Shown: positions 12,815 through 23,852 of the stretch, one piece after another
Position numbering within the stretch: the stretch's first letter is position 1
How the letters are laid out: the number at the start of each line of letters is the position of its first letter
Assembly: GCF_003473485.1 (NCBI RefSeq)
Contig: NC_053044.1
Span: 35,530,091 to 35,594,090, forward strand
DNA length: 64,000 bases
Direction of reading: 5' to 3'
Source of the DNA: Medicago truncatula
Lineage: Eukaryota > Streptophyta > Magnoliopsida > Fabales > Fabaceae
Position numbers and translations under genes: made by a program
The notes under the pieces: generated by a model
The model's database searches: none
The model's input: the letters and a program-made list of their open reading frames with translations, nothing else
What the model was told of the DNA's origin: nothing

Positions 12815-15800
12815 CTATGAAGGAGCTGAGAAGCTGAACCTAAATCCATTTTTACCACGATCATGTTCAGTCTGCTTGAGCACGTAGTAGTAGTTAGCCT
12901 GAAACAGTGAGAAGTATATCAGCGAAGAAATCATGGAAAGTCTTGATAAAAGGCAAAAAACAGCGAATGCCAAATTAGGGGGAGGAGAAGGCAACGTCAC
13001 AAAAGAGATCAATACTTTGAGAGACCATTAAAGCACAATTGATTGTTTACCTAAATTATTAGTACAAAAATCAAAAGAGTATAATACACAAACACTACTA
13101 AGGTGTGTGCTTCACAATAAATTCAAACCTTGGAGCACATTTTGGTGCAGATAATTTTATGGGCAAACAAAAAGAACTCGATTCAGAACCAAATCTTAAG
13201 GAAAATAAAAGGAGAAAAAATATGCAACCAGCCCAAAGTCCAAATATAAATTAAGACTAAATATCCCTAATTTCAGTATATTTCCCATAGCCACCCCCAC
13301 CTTCCTAAACCTAAAACAAACAAAAAAAAATGTTAGCTTGACCTGCTGCCTAATTAAATATAAAGAAATTGAAGCATAAGCTAACCTCTAGGCGGAAAAG
13401 ACTAGTAGGAACAACAAATCCACATCCCACTGATGAACGGAAGGATTCTAGGAACCTCCGAGGAGAGAAGTGCTTATATTCATTCTGAGTTAATTTAGCA
13501 GTATTCCCAGCACCAGCAAAAACATGACCATGGACCCCGTGTTCTCTTAACCACCTAATTGGAAGATCAAACGAGAGGTCTGCAAAAGCTGTAACAGAAA
13601 GATCTCCTCCAACGGAGTCCCATTTAGAGGAATCACTATTGTCATCATTGAATACATCTCTGCTTTGTCTTCGTGGTTCAGCAGGACCTAATCCCCTAGT
13701 TTTAAATCCCCACAATGTCATTGGTCCTCCTAGGGTACAAACTGGAGAGAAGTCACCACCCAAATAAAACCTTTCAGGAAGGGGAGATGGCTTTTTCATG
13801 AAATCATGTCCCCATGGAAAAATAGCACCAGCAGAAATCCCTAGGTTCAGTGCTGTATTATAAAACCCAAAAGGGACAGCATACCGAGCATCAAACTCCT
13901 ACATAAATAAGTCAAACAAGTTAGTCCAGAAAAATATCAAAAAACAAAAACAAAGAGCATAAAAGAAATATTAAGATGCATGAGGGTTACTCCAGTAATA
14001 ACTTGTTATGCTGTATATATATAATCTCCATCCCCCGGTGTTTAGCATCTACTCTAATCAAAATCACTTTCAATTTCAACAATCATGTTTTTAAAATATG
14101 AATTCTGCAATTACCCAAGAGATACAGCCCCCGCTAAAGAAGTAGAAGGTCCCAAGCAGCCAGCCATGTGCTGGTGCCACTGCCAATATCTTCAGAATAG
14201 TATGAATGAACAAACATACTGTTCAACGTAAGAGCATCCTGCTCATGAAAACCAAATGTGTCCTTTCATATTGCATAGAAAGGCCCCACCCAAGTGAAAC
14301 AAATACCTATATTCTTTGTACAACAACCAATATTAAAATTTAATGACATCAAGATAGATAGGAAAAGAAGTTATCCCTACAGATTTTCTGCTATTGGAGC
14401 AGACAATTAGGTTCTGAATTTTTCATGTGTCCAAGGAGATGGAGTTTGCCCATGCCCAAACAAATCTAGTTTTAACCCTGATGGAGTAATCCTAATTAAT
14501 ATCATTCACAAAATTGAGTTTGCATCAATTTGAAAATTCCAGTACTCACAGAGCTATTTCAATTATTACTATTCTGCTATATAACTTAACAGAAAGGTTT
14601 TTTTTTTTTTTTTTGTGAGGGAAACTTAACAGAAAGGTTATTATGTTTTATTCAGGATGCATAGGATTTCATTGCAGCAGATTAACTTAAAGAACAACAA
14701 TAGGATTTAATTGAACCTGACGCAGAAACCGCAAGCTTCGATTATCTGGTGTAAGGCCACCAAGGTGAGTGGTAGAAACAAAGGCAAGTCCTTTTGTGGG
14801 CCTAATTGGTGAGTTTCTCCTATCAATTTTAAACGTATACTTCAAAGATGATAACAAACCGTGCCCAAGCTGCCTTCTTACAGACCTGGATGCCATTTGC
14901 AATGGATCCGTTAAGGTACGCCATCCAAAAGTGTATGTCAAATCATGGTGCTTTGTTGAGATTAAGCCAAGAGACATGCCCAACAATTGCTCTTTGTACG
15001 AAGAAAACTCCTGCCAATCTTGGGAAAGCATGGACAGTCGTGCTACAACGGGATTTGAAGTTCCTTTAAGTCGAGGGGCATATAACCCTACACTCACCTC
15101 TGTTGCTTGGTTTGCACCGTAAGCCAAAGAAGCATCCCATAGATCACCATAACCTAACAAGTTTTTGTACTTAATAGTACCTTCACCAGTCCAAGAACTA
15201 GTCTGCAAAAGCATTGGCAAAATTCCAAATTGAAAAAGTATTAGCAGATTTAAACCAACAAGTACTAACTACTCAGCAGATCAATATACAGTTTCCAACA
15301 GAACAAGGACTAAAACAACAATTATCAAGGCAAAAAGATTATAGGTGAACATTCATCTATACAATAAAATGCATCTGTTTGTTTTGTGCAACTACATAAA
15401 AGCTCACATTAAGAGGCCATGTAGCAGATATGTTTGATTCCTTTTAACACTTTAAACCTCAAAAAGCAAGTCATTGTATGTGTAACGCCTCCATAGAGCA
15501 TTGTCAACCAATTTGTCGCTCCCTAAAATACAACACTAACCCCCCTCCCAACCCCAAGGGGAGGAAGAATGGGTTCGATTAAATTAAAAAAATATAAAAA
15601 TCCTATTCTAGTGCTAGCAATCCCAACTACAAGACTAAAATCATGACTTCTAATACACAAAATTAATAGGAAGTGACACTTTTGCTGAAAACTGCAAAGC
15701 CAAAAGCTTCCCAAGAATGGCCATATAAAACCAACCCTAGTCTCTGCTATCCACAACACCAACCAAGTCTTGTCCTGCTAAGTGGGGTGAACTACATGGA

Positions 15801-16759
15801 CCAAATGACGCAATAATGTTCTATCATACATCATATCTCTATTCAACTCATTAGTCTCTGCTATCCCATTCTCAAAAATTAATGCAGACACTTCAGCAAC
15901 AACAACAACCAAACCTTATCACACTAAGTCACGTCGGCTACATGAATCAAATTAAGGAATCCGGTCCAACTCATTAATCTATAAATCTTTCCTAATAGTT
16001 TATCTCATAGTTTTTCTAGTTCTTCCTTCCTCTGCCTCTAGGGATCTGACTATCCTCCACCTAATCTTTTTTTTGAGTAATCCTCCACCTAATCTTTTTT
16101 TTGAGTAATCCTCCACCTAATCTATTGTCGTTAATGCAGACACTTCACATACGCTTAAACCATTAACATTGTCTTAATAATAATTATCTAAAACATAAAC
16201 ATACTTCCCTTTCCTTTAACATTGTCACTTAATAATAAATCTAAGGCAATATCAGTATCAACGGAAAACAAAATTGAGAACAAGATTTTACCGCGGGTTT
16301 GGTATAAACACCAAATTCACCAGAAACTCTACTAGCAGCCTCAACAATATCAACAACAACATTCGCAGTATTCGGCAACTCAACCGGTCCAGGCTCAAGA
16401 CTAATCTTACTAGATTCAAAAACCCCGAGACTCTGAAGCCTAGCAAGCACAATCTCCGATGCACGAATAAGCTCCTGCATGGTGGTAACATCTTCGATTC
16501 CCTTGAGTTCAGCTTCGATCACCCAATCTTTGGTTTTCGTGTTGCCGCGAATTATCACGTCGTGGACTCGGATTGGAACTAGCTCCGATGAGAGGCGTCG
16601 GGATAGGGTTTCGAGTTTGAATTTTTGGTCGCGGAGACGGGAGAGTGGGGATTGTGGAACATCGTCTTCGTCATCTTCTTCTTCTTCGTTTTCGTTTTCG
16701 TGTTCGTCGATTTCTTCTTCGTTGGGTTTGGGATTGTTAGGGTTTGGTGAATTTTCCAT
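12815..16759 (-). CDS. SAM50: SAM50-like Omp85 outer-membrane protein (sorting and assembly machinery)
   Basis: Four exons, all phase 0, give 516 codons plus stop: 16759-16292, 15202-14717, 13898-13386, 12898-12815. The protein begins with an acidic low-complexity tail (Glu/Asp-rich, residues 14-33), then one POTRA-like domain (VPIRVHDVIIRGNTKTKDW and on, about 62-140), then the Omp85 beta-barrel (about 150-516) with LGYGDLWDASLAYG, FLGGDFSP-like YLGGDFSPVCTLGG, WGFKTRGLGP and a C-terminal strand GFRFSFSAPS. Family knowledge: SAM50 inserts beta-barrel proteins into the mitochondrial outer membrane. Plant chloroplast OEP80/TOC75 are longer with more POTRA domains, so the mitochondrial member fits better. 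The start at 16759 is chosen because the frame upstream (to 16882) adds a hydrophobic stretch not typical of the family and runs into the tRNA gene. Length agrees with Arabidopsis homologues of about 520 residues. Confidence 0.92.
15755..15965. repeat. Two copies of a dispersed 'CTAAGTGGGGTCGGCTACATG'-type repeat
   Basis: Within SAM50 intron 1, ACCAAGTCTTGTCCTGCTAA and on (about 15755-15835) and CAACAACCAAACCTTATCAC (about 15895-15965) are diverged copies of one motif, an AACAACAACCAAGCCTTATC-like segment followed by a GGCTACATGAATCAA-like segment. I remember this motif as widespread in plant genomes, possibly a non-LTR element tail. The class is not certain. Confidence 0.5.
16053..16124 (+). 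repeat. 28-bp minisatellite in SAM50 intron 1
   Basis: The unit TCCTCCACCTAATC followed by T8 and GAGTAA occurs at 16053-16080 and 16081-16108, with a partial third copy at 16109-16124. The two full copies are identical, so the expansion is recent. Confidence 0.9.
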
Positions 16760-16888
16760 GATTCGATCGGTTTTGGAATGTTCTCGTTGTGAGATGAAAG
16801 TGGAGTGAGTGAGTAGAAGCAACGCACCAAAAAGAAAGGGAAGGGGAAAAAAAAATGAATAGCAGTGTTTCTTTTCGGACAAGAAATT

Positions 16889-16894
16889 AAAAAA
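16889..16894 (-). terminator. Pol III terminator of tRNA-Phe
   Basis: On the minus strand a run of six T follows the tRNA 3' end by 6 nt (TTAGCTTTTTTAA). T4 or longer is the normal RNA polymerase III stop signal. Confidence 0.85.
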
Positions 16895-16900
16895 GCTAAT

Positions 16901-16925
16901 TGCGGTGAGCGTGGATCGAACACGC

Positions 16926-16968
<43 letters not shown>

Positions 16969-16973
16969 CCCGC
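16901..16973 (-). tRNA. tRNA-Phe (GAA), nuclear
   Basis: The minus-strand 73 nt start GCGGGGATAGCTCAGTTGGG and end CACGCTCACCGC plus discriminator A. The acceptor stem GCGGGGA pairs with TCACCGC allowing one G-T. The anticodon loop CTGAAGA carries GAA, and GTTCGATCC is the T loop/B box. There is no intron and no encoded CCA, as in nuclear plant tRNA genes. A TATATATTATAATGAG-like AT block upstream, near 17005-17022, and CAA triplets fit plant tRNA promoters. The gene ends 142 bp upstream of the SAM50 start codon on the same strand, so the SAM50 promoter or 5' UTR must overlap or adjoin it. Confidence 0.97.
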
Positions 16974-17479
16974 ATTCATGTCAACGTAACTCATTGTTTC
17001 AATATATATTATAATGAGCAATGCTGACTTTGACAAATAATTAAGAAATTAATATCATAAACATTTTAAAATATATATATATATACAAAGTGGTGATTTA
17101 AGGGAAATGATAAATGAACAAAACCCAATAGTTGTCCACACTATATTTTTATATGGTAAACAATCAATAATTCAACTATATTAAATTTATTTAGAATGTA
17201 GTTTCTCCGTCTTTAAAAGTTTGACTCCTCCCTTAAAAGCTCATCGAGAGTCAAAATGTGCTTCAAGATTAGAAAGCTTCTTTATGAACTAAGAACTCTA
17301 TTATTTTATTATATCACAAAAACACATTGTTTCAATCAACCGTGATTTGTGCAACACTTCAATATTTAACGTGATTTTTTTTTAACCTCGCACTTCGAGC
17401 GGAAATATTAAATATTGTCATTTTAAAAATAAAATTAGAGTAAATCTTTTTAAAATAAAATATTTTACTTGACGGATTA

Positions 17480-18049
17480 AAATAGTTTGAAATAAACGGC
17501 TACAGAGACAAACAACGGGAACATAAAAATAATGTATAAATATGCATCAAGAATATAACAATGAAAAGGGCTTTAAATATGTATAACCCAATCGAGACAA
17601 GCAATCGTAAGGACTCACTAAGTATGACATGTCCCTCAAACGTCATACACCTAAAGCCTATAACCAACTGCAGTCTACAAGAAGGATGATTGTATCTGAC
17701 TAGCCGTTTTAACCAATAATAATCATATAAATCACTAAAGTAATAGATATACAAGAAGATAACCAAATACAAGGTCGTAAAAGATAACCTTTGTCTATGG
17801 ACAATATGCACAAGCAAACCTCATCGTAAGTCCGACTCAAGGGAATCGAGACAGATAACATGGATTTCCCCCGCAAGCTCCACGAGAATAGCATGAACTC
17901 ACAAGAGGCAACTCTTCACTATTAGCAACATATTATCCAAAGACAAAAGACACGTGAGAGCAAAACTCAAAGTTCCAAAGATAAAAGTATACGGTCACAA
18001 TATAAAATCAATGTATCTAAAAGAATACACATATGAAGTATAACATGGC
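17480..18049. mobile_element. Gypsy-type LTR remnant, left part
   Basis: The stretch CAAAGTTCCAAAGATAAAAG with GGTCACAATAT at 17967-18003 is repeated with few changes at 45437-45470, where it is part of a longer degenerate element whose terminus reads TGTAACATCCC on the minus strand, a common start of Ty3/gypsy Tekay-type LTRs. This copy is cut at 18049 by a hAT insertion and continues after 18584. The class is inferred from that terminus. The left border is approximate. Confidence 0.45.
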
Positions 18050-18576
18050 CAGGGCCGTATCTAAGATCGGGCGAGGAGGACGGCCGTCCTAAGCCCAATA
18101 AAATAAGTATGGAATTTGGGCCCCCAAAAAAAAATAGGGATCCATTAAGATCATAACATTACACAATACAAAATTTCAAAGGAATGTATCATATGTTGAT
18201 GCAAATTATCTATTTTATAAATTGTAAGTGTTGCAATTAAAGTGACTTTGCATCTAAAAACGCTCGTGGAAGTTATTTTGTATGAACATTTGGATATTAA
18301 ATAAAAAATTCAATGTTTTTTAATGAAGTTTGTTGTTTTTTTAGATTATTTCTTAACATAATAAAAGTCATCGTCTTGAAACAAATTATTTTCACAATTA
18401 GGAATTTAAACCACTACAATTCTCTCACTTTTGGTATGTTTGCCCTAGGTCATATGACGACATAGTCTAAAATATCACAAGATGCTCCGTTATCAATATA
18501 AAAAGTGAGAAAACAATTTCAAGATAATCAAATCATATGTTTGTCCTAGGCCAACAAAATCTCATAAATGGTCCTG
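18050..18576. mobile_element. Non-autonomous hAT element, 527 bp
   Basis: The termini are CAGGGCC on the left and GGTCCTG on the right, which are near-perfect inverted repeats. They are flanked by an 8-bp target-site duplication with one change, AACATGGC (18042-18049) and AACACGGC (18577-18584). The 8-bp duplication and CAGGG ends fit the hAT superfamily. The interior is AT-rich and codes for nothing recognisable. Confidence 0.8.
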
Positions 18577-18631
18577 AACACGGCATATAACAAACATAAC
18601 ATTTAATTTAATAAATAAAATTAGTTCACAA

Positions 18632-20558
18632 TGAAGGGATTTAAGAGAGGTTTTTCAAAATTTTATAATCCTCTTTGCGGAAGAAATTCCATTGAAACGG
18701 ATCTTGATTAAATCATTAATCACAAATCAAATAGAAATTGAAACACTTTAAGATTCATGTGTTTACCTCTTGAAGAGCAGAACCTTTGTAGTAGGGGTGT
18801 TCGCGGTCCGGTTTGGATCGGTTTTGAGAGGAAAAGTGAACCGATCCAAAATAAAAATCATGCGCGGTTCGGTTCGGTTTGGATGATTATTCAAAAAAAA
18901 TCCGATCCAAATATATGCGGTTTATTTTGGATCGGTTTTTGGACATCCAAAGTACAACATTTAATTTTTTATTTTATTTTAAGTAATATGACACATGCAT
19001 AGAAAAATAATAAGTTTGATACAGAATATAACACAAATGTATTAAAAAAGTTTTTTTTGACAAGAAATGTATTAAAAAAATTAACTTTACACAATGAAAA
19101 TGATTGATTATATTTGAAATAGATGAAGTAGTAATAATCTAGATTAAATTAATGCAATATATGTTTCTTCAAAAAAAATTAATGCAATATATAATACTAA
19201 TAAAATAATAAATAAGAATTAAAATCTACTTTTGCGGTTCGGTTCGATTTGGTTCGGTTTTGAAAATGTGATCCGAAATCCGAACCAATCATAGCGGTTT
19301 TGCCAAAACAACATCCAAACACATCCAAAAATATTCGGTTTTTTTGCGGTTTTCGGTTTTTTTGGATCGGTTTGCGGTTTTATTTTGGATCGGTTTGAAT
19401 TTGAACACCCCTACTTTGTAGCAGAAATCTTTCTGATCACGAGCAAAGCAAAGCAGCGATGCCTCTACTCGGTCCACACGAACAGAACTTCTCTGATGAC
19501 CGGTGCTAGCCAATTTCAACGGAAATTCAGAGAGAACAAGGTTTAGAGAGCGGCGGCTAGGGCTTCACAACTTTTGTGAATTAGGTTAAGCAATCACAAA
19601 AAGTTAGTAATGCTTGAACACAAGGGTTCTATTTATAGAATCACTTGTGTGATCAGCAAGACAACACTTAAATACACTGTACCTTACAGTGGACTGCGTT
19701 TCTCTATTTTTCGTAAATTAAATAATAAAGTCATATTTAATTACTAATAAGTCTCACTTATTATTTTATAAATAAGTCTTACTTATTTATTTCTCTCATC
19801 TATCTGTCCTTTATGTGATAATAATCATGTGTATAATTACTCTTTTGCCCTCATGTCTATTATTGAACACAAGGCATAGACCGTGTCATCCTTGTCTAGT
19901 TCAATATTGGGCCCGTAGACATTTCTCCTGTTATGTAGGAGGGGCAAATTCCATCTAGGTCACTCATGTCCCTCAGCATGATTCATGGAGTATCCATCAA
20001 CCAACTTTATAGTCATCCTGTTACGGACAACGTTTGAATGGTGACAAAGCACTCGACTCCAACATCTAGGGTACATAGTGGTTTCAGGTTGAAGGGTGGA
20101 ATACACCACTATCACTATGAGAATATCTTATGACACTTTTCATAACTTTTACTATGTAGTATTCTCATGGCGGATCAATCCAATATAAATATTACTCATA
20201 ATATTTTATATCTATGTGAAGACTTGATAACTCTTTATCCATGATCTGTGAGATGTGATCATTAGTCTACCCACATAATAGTCTCTATGCTTTAATGATA
20301 TCCCACTTCTCAATAAAGTTTGACTACGGACACTTTAAGAATAGTTTCTTTATGTTTAACGGGGTCTTACAATAAAGTTATACTTGATGTTCCATTAAAC
20401 AGACTAACTATTCTAGGGACTTTATTATTTTGAAACAAAACAAAATCAATAAAGAAATGTCTTATTATTTATATATTCACAATATATATTTATATCAATA
20501 TCATGATACAAAGTCAAACCCAATCAACATAGATTGGCTATTAGAGCTTACTCCAACA
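18632..20558 (-). mobile_element. Solo LTR of a retrotransposon (about 1.3 kb without its insertion)
   Basis: The element runs TGAAGGG to CCAACA on the plus strand, so TGTTGGAGTAAGC to CCCTTCA on the minus strand, with the canonical TG/CA ends. A perfect 5-bp duplication CACAA flanks it at 18627-18631 and 20559-20563. No internal gag-pol, primer-binding site or second LTR is present, so it is a solo LTR left by recombination between LTRs. Orientation is judged minus from a TATA box (TCTATAAATAG, plus 19629-19638) in mid-element, as expected at the end of U3. The class is not proven; a copia-type origin is my guess. A hAT element at 18792-19413 sits inside it. Confidence 0.85.
18792..19413. 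mobile_element. Non-autonomous hAT element nested in the solo LTR
   Basis: It starts TAGGGGTGTTC and ends GAACACCCCTA, a perfect 11-bp terminal inverted repeat. It is flanked by a perfect 8-bp target-site duplication CTTTGTAG (18784-18791 and 19414-19421). Many GGTTCGGTTTGGATCGG-type subterminal repeats lie at both ends. There is no transposase. A related left terminus occurs at 36215. Confidence 0.92.
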
Positions 20559-20563
20559 CACAA

Positions 20564-21500
20564 TTAACCTAAAATGAAAGACTCTACATGACAGTGCAAA
20601 TGATCCTAAAGTTTACCACCTCATAGAATGAAATCAACTTAAAAAAAATCCATGATCCTCAGTTTGCAATCATATGGTCCTACTTCGAACTTGCATAAGG
20701 TATCTACTCATAATAGTCCGAAGACCAAGACTAAATAAAATTATGATGAATTGAGATGGGATTCACACAGAGGACATCTACACCATGTTGCAATCCAACC
20801 AACCCACACTTTCTATGAAACGCATGAGCATACGATTCATCGTACACGTTAATATAACACTATACATATCAACCCAACGAATGTAATACCAATAACATGT
20901 TTCCATTACATATATTTCATAAAATCATGTGAAAACAACATGTATCAAATACAAAAACACTATAGTGAACACATTACAACTTGGAATACAAACTGCTTAC
21001 TAACAAACACATATTCCAATATTTAAAATATCTTAACAAATGTCCTCACCTCAGTAAGCTTCCAAATCTAATAACATGTGCCCTAAACTGTATAAATTGA
21101 CATAGGTGAATAACAAAGCTTCTAATTATTTATATATTTATTAATAAGGTTAAATAAACTAAGTCTAAAAGAAAATGTTAGCTTCTCTAACTTGATCTTA
21201 GATAAAAGTTCAATTGACAATTAAAAAATAAAATATTTTCAGAACTTTCTAAAAATTAATTTAACACTTTAAACTTTATTTTCTTCGACATTAACAATTT
21301 AAAACGTAACAAAATTCATGCTTGTAAAAGCATTTTTCAAGATAATTTTTGTTAGAAACTTTCCCAAAAATATTTTAAATACAATAAAATACTTTTTCTG
21401 ATAAAATTTTAACAACGTTTCATTTGTGTTTACATGATTTAGCAGGACTTCTTGTTCGAACAGTAATCACGATGTCCCAGACAAATTCATTGTTATAAAT
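20564..21500. mobile_element. Gypsy-type LTR remnant, right part
   Basis: This continues the element interrupted at 18049. Short matches to the copy at 45.5-46.2 kb are readable in the same order (for example GACTCTACAT, then GAGCATACGATT). It is strongly decayed and has no coding capacity. The right border is uncertain. Confidence 0.4.
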
Positions 21501-21903
21501 CTAGTATCTCTTGTACTCATTTTCAGCTATCATACGACAACGCAAATACAAATAAAATACTATGTTTTTTTTTTTAAATAATAATTTAACTCGGACTTTT
21601 TGAAAACTTTGGTTCATAATCACAAATCATATGTACATTTTAATGGTTTCAAACATACGGATCCATTGATCCATAATTTTGACTAAAATTCCAAATTTTT
21701 TATCCTCAAAATGCCCTTATTTGGTTTGGCCAACTCAAACCCTAAACTATATAATGTTTTAAAATGTTTATCTGACAACTTGATAGATTAGCTAATTATA
21801 ATATGTGATAAGAATAAACTTTCAAAAAATTCCAATTTTTTTAAATATTCACAAAGTTCAAAAACATTTTTTTTGTTTTATATCTATAAAAATAACAACC
21901 CTA

Positions 21904-22362
21904 TCAAACACTTTCATAAAGAAATGAGCAAGAAAAAGATAAAGATTTAACTCTTTTTATTTTATTTTGTACTTTGCTTTTTAGAAATGGGAAGCTTGAA
22001 AAGTAAAAAAGTGAAGTATGATTTAAACATTTTGTGTTTTGCTTTTTAGAAATGGAAAGCTTAAAAAGTAAAAAAGTATGGTACATAGTAAGATCTAAAC
22101 AAAGAAGAGTATTCAAATGGTGCCACGGAAGATAAGAGTAGTAGATGATTGTGTTGGTCGATCCAGAGAAGTACAATAACAACATGAAAGTTACATGTAA
22201 AACAACAACTGCAGTAATCAATGATTGATACACATTAGGGCGTGATGTGAAGTAGTCAAACACGTCTTGGTCCAACTGAGAACAAATCATTGCACCAGAT
22301 ACCAAAATCACCTTCAATAAAGTACAATACATAATATGATTTAAACAAAGAAGAGTATTCAA
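21904..22362 (-). other. Unidentified open frame of 152 codons with two hydrophobic segments
   Basis: The frame contains a coherent-looking part, VSGAMICSQLDQDVFDYFTS followed by a hydrophobic run SLITAVVVLHVTFMLLLYF. The rest repeats itself because the underlying DNA holds a tandem duplication of about 240 bp: GATCTAAACAAAGAAGAGTA at 22092 recurs nearly unchanged (ATTTAAAC...) near 22338. A second short tandem copy of TTTTGCTTTTTAGAAATGG lies at about 21978 and 22038. It may be a captured or decayed gene piece. I do not recognise the family, and a functional gene is doubtful. Confidence 0.3.
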
Positions 22363-22439
22363 ATGGTGTCACAAAAAATAAGAGTAGTAGGAGAGAAAGT
22401 AGTGTAGTCTTTTTCTCTTTTTGTAACATTCAAAGATAA

Positions 22440-23852
22440 AAATCAAATTCGCAATGTTAAATCTTATAAAGTTATTTCAATTTTTTTTAATAAATAAATT
22501 GTTCTTGCCAGAAATTTAAGTGAACTTTTTGGATGATGTGTTGTGATAGAGGCGCATGACATTTGAAAATATTATTATGTATGTATAAAGGAATTAAAAA
22601 TAAATCATGTATAAAATGCAGTAAGATCTCAAAATGTGGATTGTATTATGTTTAATAAGGTTTATCCTCATTGATTTGTTGCAATAAATGGTTCAACAAT
22701 AAAATTATCAAAATATTGTTTGTACTTAAACATAATCTTCACTATAATTTTTTTGTCTCCATTGATATCAAAAATCGGAATGCAAAAAAGGTTGTCATTA
22801 GATATGATAGATATATTGCAATTATGGTAAAGTAAGATGATGTCTATTCTTGATGCAACATTGCTTTTATAAAAAACGTCAACGTTTAATATATGTTAAT
22901 AATTTTCAGAATGATAATGTTTGAGAATGGGGTGTAGATTAAATATATGATATCTATACCTATTAATTTATACCTATTAATAAAGGCAATTCTTTTTGAT
23001 TTGGTGTAGCCTATTTTACATTTCAATTTTATCCTCTAACTTCCACTTATTATGTAACTTTTAATTTTAACAGTTTTTTTTTTTTAAATAAAAAGGCAGC
23101 AATTCTTTTTTTTTTTTTTTTTTTATGAAAGACAACAATTTTTTTTTATTGAATCAAAGAGAGCACATTCATATCAACTTCCAAAAAATCCCCTCTTAAC
23201 ACAAATTTTTATTCAACTTTAACTTTTCATCAAACCACTAAAAGGATTCATGACAATTTACTATCCCAAACTTGCGGGTGATACAAGAAAGTGTACTAAA
23301 TATTGTTTATATCTTTTCCTCCCATTATCTACTCAAAAACATTATTTCCTATTCACATCACTTCAAAATTAAATTGGTGAAATGGAAAGAGATTGTTTTA
23401 AGGGAAATCAAAATAATTGAAGAATAGCGAAGATCAAAGTGAATGGAAAGCATCCTTGCAAACAAAAGTATCTAAATTTATATCATACATGAGATCATTA
23501 TTTGATTGGATCATTATCTATTTGTAGCATATATAAACCCAAAGCATTGTTTTTTTTTTTGGTGAATCCAAAGCATTGTTTTGATGTAACCTATTTTACT
23601 TCCCATTTTATCGTAAACTAAAATGTCATTGTTGTTAACTATCGAGTGGACAAAAACGTAAATTACTCGTATGCCTCAGCCTTATGCAATGTGTTAAAAA
23701 CAATTCTCTAAATTTACCAATGAGAGTATTAAAGAGAAAAATACTGAAAAAAAATAAAAACTCATTTTAAAGAGTCGCGTAGGCGCTCATACAAATTCAA
23801 ATCAGCACCACCGTGTCACCGCCGCGGCAACCGCCGTTGATTCGATTTCGAA
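22440..23852. other. AT-rich region with Helitron-like debris and the BMF3 promoter
   Basis: Poly-T runs occur near 23068-23122. A TCTATACCTATTAATTTATA string at 22956 resembles Helitron 5' ends, and GGTGTAGCCTATTTTACATT (23000) recurs in diverged form near 23585. No 3' hairpin with CTRR end could be paired with it, so the element is not called. The last 150 bp before 23853 are less AT-rich and probably hold the BMF3 promoter and 5' UTR. Confidence 0.35.

Noticed and set aside
16274-16808. Plus-strand frames opposite SAM50 exon 1
   Set aside because: Antisense shadows of the acidic N-terminal repeat; the minus strand carries the POTRA domain.
22956-23290. Helitron beginning at TCTATACCTATTAATTTATA
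   Set aside because: The 5' end looks right but no hairpin plus CTRR terminus was found downstream, so no element is called.
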